Assembly: GCA_017412115.1 (NCBI GenBank)
Contig: JAFPYR010000117.1
Location: forward strand, 1-64,000
Source: Bacteroidales bacterium
Lineage (GTDB): Bacteria; Bacteroidota; Bacteroidia; Bacteroidales; UBA3824
Reading direction: 5' to 3'
Length of the DNA stretch: 64,000 nucleotides
Shown here: positions 25,773 to 34,948 of the stretch, in pieces
How positions within the stretch are numbered: the stretch's first letter is position 1
Layout of the letters: each line of letters begins with the position of its first letter
Translations under genes and position numbers: made by a program
Notes under the pieces: model-generated
The model's database searches: none
What the model was told of the DNA's origin: nothing
What the model saw: only the letters and a program-made list of their open reading frames with translations

Positions 25773-27809
25773 CTAAATTTCAATAATTTTTTCTCCGCTC
25801 AAAAAATCGTCCCAATCCTTGGAAGTAAAACCTTCTTTGTCCTTACCCAAAAGCTTAATCAAAGAATTTTTCAAAGCCTCGTTGTCGGGAGCGGTATTAA
25901 TTTTTTTAGCGATTTCCATCAAAGCAAGATGTTGATTATCAATTCCTTTAACATTTTCTTCAAAGGTTGCTTTAATTCTTTGGAATTCATTTTCGTAATA
26001 TTCCTCACTCAAGGCATGATTGATTTTCATAGCCTCTAACTGAGCCAAAGCATTGCAAACCTCAAAACCTTTTTGCAAAACCTCAGCACCTTCCTTGACT
26101 TGAGAAATTCTTGAAGAAATTTCGCCTTTGAACTTATCAAGCGCATCAGAAATATTTTCAGGCAGTTTGTATTCTTTAAATTCCTTAATATCGACCTTGC
26201 GGATAAGTCTGTCTTCAAGGCTTGCCAAAGAAATATCTTTTGCAATTTGAAGCAGTTTTATAATATCATCCAAACGGCTGACAACCTTTGCTTTAACTTT
26301 AGGATCAGCAGAAATCAGAGCTGAAAGTTTTTCGGAAATTTCCTTATGTTGAGCCTTCAAAATATGATAACGCTTAGAACTTTCCTCAAATTCGCGACGT
26401 TGACTCTCGAGCTCGTCAGTATCGATTTTAATATCGACCATCAAATCCTCGTATTTGGAAATTACGGGTTCGCAATTTTTTACCCAATCGTAAATATCAC
26501 GTTCGTATTGTTTCTTTTTGGAGCCGAAACTAAATGCGTTTTGAAGTCCCGATGGTGCTTCGGGTTTTGATTTTTTAGCCTCATCGTATTGTTTTTCAAG
26601 GCTTTTCAGAGTTTCTTTCACAGTGTTGATATGACCCGAATAATAATTGACGTTCATCTGCGCATCGGAGATTTTTCTCTCCAAGGAATGTAGTTCGTCA
26701 AGAATTTCATCACGTTGATTTTTAAGTTCTTGAGCCTCTTTAGTGGAATAAATGTCATTGATAAGCTGTTTCAATTCGCTGTCAAAAACCTTAGGCGAGG
26801 CTTTTGCAAAAATTTCGGATTTCGGAATATAAACATCGTTTAAGATTTTATAAATTTCAAAAAGCCTTACTTCATCGGTTTTAATCGTTGCAGCATCTTT
26901 GCTGACAGCCATTTTCAACTCCTGAACCTCTTTTCTTAAAGCGGTGGTCTGTCCTGAAAGTTTTACGTAATGCGAAAGCATATTAACACCGGCAATAATA
27001 AGTCCGACTCTTTTGTCTTGTTGTTTTCCGAATTGTGTTGCAGATAGTTTCAAAGCCGAAGAAAAATTATCGGAAACCTCGCCAGCCAAAACAGAACATT
27101 TGCCAAAAATAGAATTATAACACAATTCGATATTCTTTAGCATCTTATCCGTATCCAAAAATTCAATAGAATCAAAATCAAACATTTCGGGCATTGAGGC
27201 TTTAATCTTCTCGCCGAAAATATCCGTTAAAGCCGAGGCATAACGGCGGTACATATCCAAAGCGTGTCCTCTTAACTGCACAAAATCTTTAGTCAAATTT
27301 ACAACAGCAGATTTTGCATTAGAATAATTTTCCGTTAAAAGCGAATATTTTTTGAAAATTTGTCCCGCCTCACTTTGAATTTTAGAAACCGCAGCAGAGC
27401 CTGAAACCGTATTCAAAAGGTCTGAAACTTGTTGAACCAATTCCAATTTTGTCTTTTCGGTATCAAAATTTTCCACGCCGCCGAATTTATCGGAGGTGTT
27501 TTCAAGACGTTCTTTCAAAACCGAAAAAACATCATCGGTTTTGCCGTTTTCTATCAAAGAGGGGATTTTGTACTCATCAATAAGAGTGGCAGTTTTGTCG
27601 TTATTGACAAAAGTTTTGAAGATTTCTTTATCGGAGGATTTTTGAAAACATTCCCACACGAACTTTGAAATTTCGGGAGAATCGTTTTCAACCCCCATTT
27701 TTTTTAATTCGTAAGCCAAATCAGAACGTGTCAAAACTGTATTTTCTGCCGCGTTCTGAACGGCTAATTCGTTGATTTTATTAAATATTTCCTGAATATT
27801 CATAGCCAT
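25773..27809 (-). CDS. Large coiled-coil protein of unknown function
   Basis: A 678-residue soluble protein without signal peptide or membrane helix. Long heptad-rich stretches lie at about 280-310, 350-410 (NQRDEILDELHSLERKISDA) and 430-500, and the C-terminal part is also helical. I do not recognise a domain. A short start begins with MAMNIQEIFNKINELA; a second ATG two codons later is equally possible. It opens the operon that continues with DUF4112, the phasin-like pair and the UbiB-like protein. A scaffold or structural role near a membrane is an inference from its partners only. Confidence 0.72.
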   Translation of the reverse strand: MAMNIQEIFNKINELAVQNAAENTVLTRSDLAYELKKMGVENDSPEISKFVWECFQKSSDKEIFKTFVNNDKTATLIDEYKIPSLIENGKTDDVFSVLKERLENTSDKFGGVENFDTEKTKLELVQQVSDLLNTVSGSAAVSKIQSEAGQIFKKYSLLTENYSNAKSAVVNLTKDFVQLRGHALDMYRRYASALTDIFGEKIKASMPEMFDFDSIEFLDTDKMLKNIELCYNSIFGKCSVLAGEVSDNFSSALKLSATQFGKQQDKRVGLIIAGVNMLSHYVKLSGQTTALRKEVQELKMAVSKDAATIKTDEVRLFEIYKILNDVYIPKSEIFAKASPKVFDSELKQLINDIYSTKEAQELKNQRDEILDELHSLERKISDAQMNVNYYSGHINTVKETLKSLEKQYDEAKKSKPEAPSGLQNAFSFGSKKKQYERDIYDWVKNCEPVISKYEDLMVDIKIDTDELESQRREFEESSKRYHILKAQHKEISEKLSALISADPKVKAKVVSRLDDIIKLLQIAKDISLASLEDRLIRKVDIKEFKEYKLPENISDALDKFKGEISSRISQVKEGAEVLQKGFEVCNALAQLEAMKINHALSEEYYENEFQRIKATFEENVKGIDNQHLALMEIAKKINTAPDNEALKNSLIKLLGKDKEGFTSKDWDDFLSGEKIIEI

Positions 27810-27867
27810 AAAATTTTAGGATTGAATAGCCAAATATCGGAAATAAAAACCAAACGACAAATTTTTT

Positions 27868-28767
27868 TTAAGATTTTTTCAAATTTTCAAGACATTTTTT
27901 AAGACTGTCCGTCCAGTACGGAATCGTAATTCCGCCGAGAGCGTTTTTGATTTTGGTTTTGTCAAGAACCGAATACGCAGGACGTTTTACGGGCGAAGGA
28001 AATTCGTCAGAATGACACGGCTGAACATTGCATTTTGTTAAACCGGAATATTCCGCAATCATTTTCGTAAAATCAAACCACGAACAAACGCCTTCGTTTG
28101 AAAAATGATAAATTCCGCAGTTTTTGTTTCCGCTTAACTTGTAATCGTCTATAAATTTGATAATTACAGAGGCCAAATCAAGAGCGTAAGTCGGCGTTCC
28201 AACTTGGTCGAAAACCACTTTCAACTGCTCTTTTGTTGCCAAAAGTGTCAGCATTGTTTTGCAGAAATTTTTGCCAAATTCCGAATAAAGCCAAGCCGTG
28301 CGGATAATGATAAAATCACCGCCGACAGCCTTTATTTTTTCTTCGCCGTGAAGTTTGGTTAAGCCGTAAACGCCTGTCGGAGTGCCTTTTTGCTCTTCCT
28401 TGCAAGGCGTGTTGTAAGGCTCTTTTCCGAAAACGTAATCAGTAGAAATATGAATCAGCAAACCGCCTTTTTCTTTGATTGCAACGGCTAAATTTTCAGG
28501 GGCATCGGCGTTGAGTTTTTCCGCTAACGCCTCGTTGGTTTCAGCAGCGTCAACATTGGTATAAGCCGCACAATTTACGATAACTTTTACGTTATTTTCT
28601 TTAACGGTTTTTCTTACCGCTGCCAAATCGGTGATGTCAAGTTTTACGGTTTCAAGTCCCTCAGCCTCAACAACATCGGTAAAAATATAGTTAAATGCCG
28701 AACCTTTTGAGAGAATCCGCATTTCTCTGCCTAACTGACCGTTGGCTCCCGTTACTAAAATGTTCAT
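27868..28767 (-). CDS. rmlD: dTDP-4-dehydrorhamnose reductase
   Basis: Short-chain reductase that makes dTDP-L-rhamnose from dTDP-4-dehydro-L-rhamnose. It has the NAD(P) motif GANGQLG, the block STDYVFGKEPYNTP and the catalytic Tyr-Lys pair in YGLTKLHGE, 299 residues. It follows rmlB with a 3-base gap. The other rhamnose genes (rmlA, rmlC) are not in the window. The product would feed cell-surface polysaccharide. Confidence 0.95.
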   Translation of the reverse strand: MNILVTGANGQLGREMRILSKGSAFNYIFTDVVEAEGLETVKLDITDLAAVRKTVKENNVKVIVNCAAYTNVDAAETNEALAEKLNADAPENLAVAIKEKGGLLIHISTDYVFGKEPYNTPCKEEQKGTPTGVYGLTKLHGEEKIKAVGGDFIIIRTAWLYSEFGKNFCKTMLTLLATKEQLKVVFDQVGTPTYALDLASVIIKFIDDYKLSGNKNCGIYHFSNEGVCSWFDFTKMIAEYSGLTKCNVQPCHSDEFPSPVKRPAYSVLDKTKIKNALGGITIPYWTDSLKKCLENLKKS

Positions 28768-28770
28768 TTT

Positions 28771-29916
28771 CTATCTGTTAGCGTACATTGATTCGTAATA
28801 TTTCTCATATTCGCCGCTTGTGATGTTGTCCATCCAAGCCTGATTTTCAAGATACCATTTAACTGTTTTTTCGATTCCTTCTTCAAACTGCAAACTTGGC
28901 TCCCAACCGAGTTCTTTTTGAAGTTTGGTTGAATCAATAGCGTATCTCATATCGTGTCCGGCTCTGTCAGTTACGAAAGTGATAAGATTCAAATCTTCGT
29001 CTTCTTTTCTGCCCAAAAGACGGTCAACTGTCTTGATAACCACCTTTATAATATCAATATTTTTCCACTCGTTGAAACCGCCGATGTTGTAAGTTTCAGC
29101 AATTTTTCCCTCGTGAAAAATAAGGTCAATGGCTCTTGCATGGTCTTCAACGAAAAGCCAATCCCTTACGTTTTCGCCTTTGCCGTAAACAGGTAAAGGT
29201 TTTTTATGACGTATATTATTGATAAACAGCGGAATAAGTTTTTCAGGGAATTGATACGGACCATAATTATTGCTACAATTAGTAACAATAGTCGGCATTC
29301 CGTAAGTGTCATGAAAAGCCCTTACAAAATGGTCGCTTGAAGCCTTTGACGCACTATACGGTGAGTGCGGATTATATTTTGTGGTCTCCAAGAAGAAATC
29401 TTTACCGTATGCCTCATGATGAGTTTTTGAGGACGCTTTTGTTGAAAACGGCGGCTCAATGCCCTCAGGATTAGTCATTTTCAATGCACCATAAACCTCG
29501 TCCGTCGAAATATGATAAAAACGTTTTCCTTCGTATTTTTCGGGCAGTGATTCCCAATAAAGTTTTGCGGCTTGCAACAAAGAAAGCGTTCCCATAACGT
29601 TAGTTTTAGCAAACGTGAACGGGTCTTTGATTGAGCGGTCAACGTGAGATTCTGCGGCAAGGTGAATGATACCGTCGATTTTTTCGTCTTGCATCAACTT
29701 ATAAAAACCATCAAAATCGCAAATATCCATTTTTACGAATTTGTAGTTTGGCTTGTCCTCAACGTCTTTGAGGTTTGCAAGATTGCCGGCGTATGTCAAT
29801 TTATCAAGGTTAATGATATTGTAGTCAGGGTATTTGTTCACAAACAACCTTACAACATGGCTGCCGATAAATCCAGCCCCACCGGTAATTACAATGTTTC
29901 TTTTTCTGTTAGTCAT
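28771..29916 (-). CDS. rmlB: dTDP-glucose 4,6-dehydratase
   Basis: Extended short-chain dehydrogenase, 381 residues. The Rossmann motif is GGAGFIGSHV, followed by HLAAESHVDRS, the catalytic STDEVYG (Thr/Asp/Glu) and YSASKASSD (Tyr, Lys). It converts dTDP-glucose to dTDP-4-keto-6-deoxyglucose. A -7 element TAATTTTG lies 30 bases upstream on the minus strand, in the gap after the YibE/F gene, so rmlBD probably forms its own operon. Confidence 0.97.
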   Translation of the reverse strand: MTNRKRNIVITGGAGFIGSHVVRLFVNKYPDYNIINLDKLTYAGNLANLKDVEDKPNYKFVKMDICDFDGFYKLMQDEKIDGIIHLAAESHVDRSIKDPFTFAKTNVMGTLSLLQAAKLYWESLPEKYEGKRFYHISTDEVYGALKMTNPEGIEPPFSTKASSKTHHEAYGKDFFLETTKYNPHSPYSASKASSDHFVRAFHDTYGMPTIVTNCSNNYGPYQFPEKLIPLFINNIRHKKPLPVYGKGENVRDWLFVEDHARAIDLIFHEGKIAETYNIGGFNEWKNIDIIKVVIKTVDRLLGRKEDEDLNLITFVTDRAGHDMRYAIDSTKLQKELGWEPSLQFEEGIEKTVKWYLENQAWMDNITSGEYEKYYESMYANR

Positions 29917-29945
29917 ATTTGTATATGTTTTTTTCTTTAACTGCG

Positions 29946-29953
29946 CAAAATTA
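29946..29953 (-). promoter_or_regulatory. Candidate -7 element (TAATTTTG) of rmlBD
   Basis: Minus-strand TAATTTTG, full match to TAnnTTTG, 30 bases before the rmlB start. No TTTG at the usual distance upstream. Confidence 0.4.
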
Positions 29954-29972
29954 CTAAAAAAAGTTATAACTG

Positions 29973-31100
29973 CTATTTTTTGTCAAGGTGTTTTTTCTTT
30001 CCGTACAACACACCCCCGACAACAGCCGTCAGCGGTGCCGTTAAGACAAGCCCTAAACTTCCCGTTACGGTATGAAAAATTTCCGCCGAAATAAAATTTG
30101 AATTTACGATACAGACAAACGGCATACCTTTAGCCATAAAAGCCATAAAGGCAAACGTAAAACCGCCGGAATAAGCAAAAAGCAAAGTCGTTGTTGTTGA
30201 GCCGATTACAGGTCTTGCTATCTTAAAACCCGATTTTATTAACTCCTTAGAATCAAGTTCAGGCAAACGGTCGTGAATCTCATCAATAGAGGCGGCAATA
30301 TCGGTGCTGACATCCATCAACGCTCCGGCAGCCGAAATAAAAACCGTTGCCAAAAAAATTCCAGACAAATCCAAATCAAAACCGCTGTAAATCAACGCCT
30401 CGGAATAGTCCTGAACGGTAGCCGGAATTTTAAACCAAGCCCCTGACCAAAGAGCCGTTAAAGCTGTAAAACCTATTCCGCAAAAACAACCGCACATAGC
30501 CGTCAAACCTTTTTTGCCAACGCCTGAAACCAAAAGTATGACCGCAGCCGCCGTTAAAAAAGTTATTAAAATACCCGTAAGAAGAGGATTTGTCCCGTTT
30601 AAAAACATCGGTAACAACAGTTTCCAAAAGCACAAGGCGGTAAAAACAAAACTCAAAACAGCTTTCACGCCCGTAAAACCCGCAAAAGCAAGCAGCGCAA
30701 CAACGAAAACTATCATCAAAACCAATTCAACATCGCCACGATAAAAATCCTGCGCTTTAACCGACAAAACTTTGCCGCTAATTTTATCCGTCGAAATTAC
30801 TGTCAAAGCTTTATCACCCTGAGCAAAAATTTTGTCAATGCTTTTCTGACCGTTTAAAACGTTTTCTGCATAAAAAATGCTGTCTTTGTAACCGCCTGAA
30901 AGTATTTTGATTTTTAAGTTTTGCCTGCCTATTGTTACAACAGAAATTGCTTGGAGAGAAGAATTATCAACCTCCAAAATTTCTCCTTTTTCATAAAGAA
31001 GATTTTCCGTTAAAGTAGGATTTTCAAATCCCGTCGGTATCAGTGTCAAAACAACACACAATACACTCACTAAGATTACAAAAACAACATTTTTATTCAT
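29973..31100 (-). CDS. YibE/F-like membrane protein
   Basis: A 375-residue protein of the YibE/F family. One N-terminal helix, then a small exported or periplasmic part (about 30-120), then seven or so helices with the conserved SAAGALMDVSTDIAASIDEI and GSTTTTLLFAYSGG motifs. Its function is not known; the family is sometimes proposed to be a transporter. Its ATG overlaps the stop of the alkaline phosphatase gene (TAATG, 31098-31102), so translation is coupled, suggesting a role connected to phosphate or the phosphatase product. Confidence 0.88.
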   Translation of the reverse strand: MNKNVVFVILVSVLCVVLTLIPTGFENPTLTENLLYEKGEILEVDNSSLQAISVVTIGRQNLKIKILSGGYKDSIFYAENVLNGQKSIDKIFAQGDKALTVISTDKISGKVLSVKAQDFYRGDVELVLMIVFVVALLAFAGFTGVKAVLSFVFTALCFWKLLLPMFLNGTNPLLTGILITFLTAAAVILLVSGVGKKGLTAMCGCFCGIGFTALTALWSGAWFKIPATVQDYSEALIYSGFDLDLSGIFLATVFISAAGALMDVSTDIAASIDEIHDRLPELDSKELIKSGFKIARPVIGSTTTTLLFAYSGGFTFAFMAFMAKGMPFVCIVNSNFISAEIFHTVTGSLGLVLTAPLTAVVGGVLYGKKKHLDKK

Positions 31101-32650
31101 TACTTCAAATTAGCAACTTTCATAATCGTATTAGGAATATCGGTGTTGTCGAAATATCCTTTCAAAAGTTCTGAGCCTACACCGATTGAATATACCGGCA
31201 CCGGAAGAGCTGTATGCGAATAACTTGCCCAATCAACGCCCGCTTTGTTGTCAAGAATATGAGTTGCAGTTACGCAAATATAATCGTAATTGCCGTAATA
31301 CAAATATCTCTCTTCCTTCGACAACGATGATTCTTTTTTGTCAAGATATTTCAAAACCTCGTCGTAAGCAACTTTCAGGCGTTTAACCTCGTAATCGCTC
31401 AATCCCAAACCTTTTGAAGTATCGCCAAGACCGAAATTCTCTTTAACACGCTCTAAGGTCTGTTGAAAAGTCGGACGTTTTTTGTCCATAAAAAATTTAC
31501 GGTTCTGATCCGAAAATTCCTGATAAGAAATATGCTGGTTTTTCATCAAATTGAATGCTGATTCATAATGCGTTCCGGCAAAACCTAAAGTCAAACCGCC
31601 GCATTCATGGTCGCCGGTAAAAACGATTAAAGTTTCTTTAGGGTGTTTTTCATAAAAATCCAAGGCAACACCGATTGCCGCATCCAAAGCGATTGTTTCG
31701 TAAACGTTTGAAACTGCGTCGTTTGCATGGTCTGTCCAGTCGATTTTGCCGCCCTCTGTCATAAGGAAAAAGCCTTTGTCTTCGTTGTAAAGAACCTCAA
31801 CGGCTTTTCTGACAAAATCTCTTAAAACGATTCTGTCATCGTCCGATTTTTGAATGTCAAGGTCAATGTTATAAGGCAAAGTAGAGGCATCAATTACAGT
31901 GTCAATATTTTTTGAAATAGTGGCAAAAATTTTTCCCGTATTTTTGTTAAGGGATTTAAATGTCTGTAAATCAGTCGAAACTGTATAACCTTTTTGTTTC
32001 AAAGAATCATAAAACTGTTTGTTAGTCATTTCCTTGTAATCGTGCCAACGGACGTTTCCACCGCCGAAAAAATCATAACCCGATTTCAAAAGCCAATGAC
32101 CGATATTTTCATAATTGTTTCTATCGTCCTCGTGAGCGTAAAAACAAGCAGGCGTAGCATGGTCGATACTTACGGAGCTAATAACGCCGACCTTCATGCC
32201 GCAATCTCTTGCCATTTCAGCTATGGTTTTAAGGTTTTCGGTACGTTCTCCGTTTTTAGAAATGGTGTTAATAGTAGTTTTGTGTCCCGTAGCCAAAGCC
32301 GTTGCAGCTGCCGCAGAACACGTTATAAAACGGTTTTCAGCATTAGTGGTGGCCATACCCGTATTGAGAAAACGTTTCAAATTGAGTTTTCCCCCTTGTT
32401 TGTAATCCGAATAAATTCCACAAGTCTGCTCCTGAAAAACCGAATAAAACTCCGGTTCGTTGAGAGCTTTTTCTGCCATCGTGATTTGCGGCTGACTCAT
32501 ACCGTCACCGATAAAATAAAAAATATATTTCGGCTGTTTGCCATTATAACCGTCATTGGTGTTTTGGTCCATATTAACACTCTGACTACAAGATGATAAC
32601 GCAGAAACAGCAGTTATCACAGCAATAGTTTTTAAGAATCTGAATTTCAT
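31100..32650 (-). CDS. Alkaline phosphatase (lipoprotein)
   Basis: PhoA-family phosphomonoesterase, about 516 residues, exported by a lipoprotein signal (SALSSC). Metal and catalytic motifs are FIGDGMSQPQ (Asp ligand), the nucleophile in TCSAAAATALATG, DHATPACFYAHEDDR (with the phosphate-binding Arg), EGGKIDWTDHAND and FTGDHECGGL, with a last His in YSHTALPVP. The residue before the nucleophile Ser is Cys, where E. coli PhoA has Asp. I start at the ATG at 32650; a GTG at 32677 lies within the -7 element 32677-32684 and would add an odd N-terminus. Coupled to the YibE/F gene. Probably cell-surface or periplasmic phosphate scavenging. Confidence 0.92.
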   Translation of the reverse strand: MKFRFLKTIAVITAVSALSSCSQSVNMDQNTNDGYNGKQPKYIFYFIGDGMSQPQITMAEKALNEPEFYSVFQEQTCGIYSDYKQGGKLNLKRFLNTGMATTNAENRFITCSAAAATALATGHKTTINTISKNGERTENLKTIAEMARDCGMKVGVISSVSIDHATPACFYAHEDDRNNYENIGHWLLKSGYDFFGGGNVRWHDYKEMTNKQFYDSLKQKGYTVSTDLQTFKSLNKNTGKIFATISKNIDTVIDASTLPYNIDLDIQKSDDDRIVLRDFVRKAVEVLYNEDKGFFLMTEGGKIDWTDHANDAVSNVYETIALDAAIGVALDFYEKHPKETLIVFTGDHECGGLTLGFAGTHYESAFNLMKNQHISYQEFSDQNRKFFMDKKRPTFQQTLERVKENFGLGDTSKGLGLSDYEVKRLKVAYDEVLKYLDKKESSLSKEERYLYYGNYDYICVTATHILDNKAGVDWASYSHTALPVPVYSIGVGSELLKGYFDNTDIPNTIMKVANLK

Positions 32651-32676
32651 GGTATTTTTTTTGTTAATTAACATCA

Positions 32677-32708
32677 CAAAATTACATTTTTTTTTGAATT
32701 AACACAAA
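32677..32708 (-). promoter_or_regulatory. Promoter of the alkaline phosphatase-yibE/F operon
   Basis: Minus strand: TTTG (32708-32705), 20-base spacer, TAATTTTG (32684-32677). It overlaps the promoter on the other strand (32693-32723) by 16 bases. Confidence 0.7.
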
Positions 32709-32723
32709 AAGGTTTTAAATTTG
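32693..32723 (+). promoter_or_regulatory. Promoter of the sugar permease gene
   Basis: Plus strand: TTTG (32693-32696), 19-base spacer, TAAATTTG (32716-32723). It supports the ATG at 32747 over an upstream TTG at 32726. Confidence 0.75.
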
Positions 32724-32746
32724 CATTGATTATTTCAAAAAAAGTT

Positions 32747-34045
32747 ATGGCTCAAAACGGCAAAAATAACAAAAAAATATTGTTCGGTATTATAACGATG
32801 CTTTTCGTTTTTTGGGGACTTGCCAACAACATGACCGGCGCATTGCTCTCGGCATTTGACAGAGTTCTCCAAATGACTGAAATTCAGCAGTATTTTATCG
32901 AATACGCATTTTACGTTGCGTATTTTTGTTTTGCTGTTCCCTCAGCTTTGTTTATTATAAAACGCTCTTACAAAAGCGGAATCATACTCGGTTTGGTACT
33001 TTATGCGACGGGGGCGATAATGTTTTTCCCGGCGGCAGGTATTTCAAATTACACATTCTATTTGGTAGCCGTTTACATAATGGCGGGCGGTTGCAGTCTG
33101 CTCGAAACTGTGGCAAATCCATACATTCTCGTTATGCAGGACAGCCACGAAGAGGGCGTTAAAAAACTAAATTTAGCACAAGCGTTCAATCCGTTAGGAA
33201 TTATAACGGGTATTTTGATGAGCCGTTTTTTGGTAACGCAAAATATGCCGGAGGTTAATCCCGAAATCATAGAAGAAGAACTTGATGCCGTAACGCTCGT
33301 CTATGCCATTGTGGGACAAGCACTTTTGGTTTTCATGGTGATTTTGATTTTTATGAATGTACCATCCTTCGGTACTGAAAAATTAGAAAAAATTTCGTTC
33401 GGAAAAGCTGTTAAAAAATTAGCAAAAAACAAAGTTTTTGTTTTCGGTCTTGTTGCTGAGTTTTTTTATTTAGGAGCGCAAGTCGGCTCGTGGGGATTTT
33501 CAATTTCAGCCACAGAATCAGCAATTAAAGATACCGATATTTCTTTGCCCGACATTACTTTTTGGACAATAGCTGCTTTTGCAATAGCGAGATTTGCATT
33601 TACGTTTTTGATGAATTATTTTCAGCCGGAAAAACTGCTGTTTTTTGCCTCTATTGCCTCATTGCTATTTTCGTTAATAGTGATGTTTGGAAGCGGATAC
33701 ATCGTAATTATCGCTATTTTAGGCATTTCGGTTTGTATGTCGCTGATGTTTTCCACCATTTTTGCCAATGCCTTGGAAGGTACAACAACAGAAAAACTTT
33801 GGGGTGCGTCCTTTTTGGTAATGTCGATTTCGGGCGGTGCAGTTTTTCCACCGTTACAAGACCATATTTCGGCTAATTACGGAGCGCAAGCAGCCTTTGC
33901 TATTCCAGCAGTATGTTTCATTGTAGTAATGAGTTACGCTCTTTATTTGCTCTCCAACAAACAGCAAGTAACATTCAAATTAGACATCGGATTAGGACTT
34001 GAGGAGAATGACGAGGAAGAAGAAATAGAAAAAAAATTAATTTAA
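32747..34045 (+). CDS. MFS sugar permease of the FucP/FHS family
   Basis: A 432-residue, 12-helix major facilitator of the fucose/glucose-galactose H+ symporter family. Family blocks are FFVFWGLANNMTG-like start (LFVFWGLANNMTGALL), QYFIEYAFYVAYF, GGCSLLETVANPY and LAQAFNPLG, which are strongly conserved in FucP. It likely takes up L-fucose or another monosaccharide by H+ symport. It diverges from the alkaline phosphatase gene and overlaps the DUF4340 gene by 9 bases at convergent stops. No sugar kinase or isomerase is next to it. Confidence 0.9.
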   Translation: MAQNGKNNKKILFGIITMLFVFWGLANNMTGALLSAFDRVLQMTEIQQYFIEYAFYVAYFCFAVPSALFIIKRSYKSGIILGLVLYATGAIMFFPAAGISNYTFYLVAVYIMAGGCSLLETVANPYILVMQDSHEEGVKKLNLAQAFNPLGIITGILMSRFLVTQNMPEVNPEIIEEELDAVTLVYAIVGQALLVFMVILIFMNVPSFGTEKLEKISFGKAVKKLAKNKVFVFGLVAEFFYLGAQVGSWGFSISATESAIKDTDISLPDITFWTIAAFAIARFAFTFLMNYFQPEKLLFFASIASLLFSLIVMFGSGYIVIIAILGISVCMSLMFSTIFANALEGTTTEKLWGASFLVMSISGGAVFPPLQDHISANYGAQAAFAIPAVCFIVVMSYALYLLSNKQQVTFKLDIGLGLEENDEEEEIEKKLI

Positions 34046-34948
34046 TTTTTCTTCGGTTTCCGTCAATAAATTCAGTTCAATAAAAAATCTTTCAAAATCG
34101 TAATACGTAACCGTTGCGTAAGACTCTTTCGTCTTTAAATACATCAAATTGAAATCTGGTTTTCCCTCTGAATATTTTTTATAAAAATCAAATTCGATGT
34201 TCTCTGAAGGCGAAAAAGTTTCAATTGACAAAGAGAAAATTTTGTCTTTTTCATCCAAGTCCAACTTTTCAAAGTATTCTTTAGCACGGTAAACACCTGA
34301 AAGCGAACCTAAAAAAGCTCTTACTCTCATTTGCGAGGCATCAACCTCCTTGCCCAAAAAATTCTGAACTAAAAACGCATTGTCATTAACTTTAATAGAA
34401 AATGACTGCAAAGTATCAATATAATTGACAACTTTAAGAAAAGAAATATTTTCGGCGATTAAATCCAAAAGTGAAAGATTTTTCCAATAACCGGGATCAG
34501 TGGAAAAATTACACGATGGATTCTCCTTTAACCCCGGAATTGCAACAATATAACATTTTCCGCCGTTACAACTTCCAATCAACTGCGGAGAATTTGGTAC
34601 GGGATTAAAACCCAAGGTTTTAACAACTTTTCCGTTTTTCTTTTTAATACGAATCTCAAATTCAAATCCTAATTTTTCGTCATAATTGCTCAATCCTTGC
34701 AACTGCAAGTCCCTCAAGACGTTAAAAAAAGTCGTGATTTTATGTTTATCGCAATAAAACTGCGGTTTATTATCTAAAGAAACATACCAAGCCGTATCCT
34801 TTTGTATCGTCAGGGTCTTAGACTTATCAATTATTTCAACAATTTGACAATCAGACTCTAAAGTCGAAAAATCCGTATCAGTATTGCATGAAAGAATCAG
34901 GCAAAAAAATGCTAAAAATATCGGAAAAAAAATCTTAGTTTTCATCAT
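34037..34948 (-). CDS. DUF4340-like lipoprotein of the gld ABC cluster
   Basis: A 303-residue lipoprotein (signal ending LILSC). The layout, with a beta-rich N-terminal region (TLTIQKDTAWYVS), resembles DUF4340 proteins, which are commonly encoded next to GldF/GldG-like ABC genes. Its ATG overlaps the gldG stop (TAATG), showing translational coupling. A role in the same exporter or in cell-surface assembly is likely but not known. Assignment to DUF4340 is moderate. Confidence 0.7.
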   Translation of the reverse strand: MMKTKIFFPIFLAFFCLILSCNTDTDFSTLESDCQIVEIIDKSKTLTIQKDTAWYVSLDNKPQFYCDKHKITTFFNVLRDLQLQGLSNYDEKLGFEFEIRIKKKNGKVVKTLGFNPVPNSPQLIGSCNGGKCYIVAIPGLKENPSCNFSTDPGYWKNLSLLDLIAENISFLKVVNYIDTLQSFSIKVNDNAFLVQNFLGKEVDASQMRVRAFLGSLSGVYRAKEYFEKLDLDEKDKIFSLSIETFSPSENIEFDFYKKYSEGKPDFNLMYLKTKESYATVTYYDFERFFIELNLLTETEEKLN

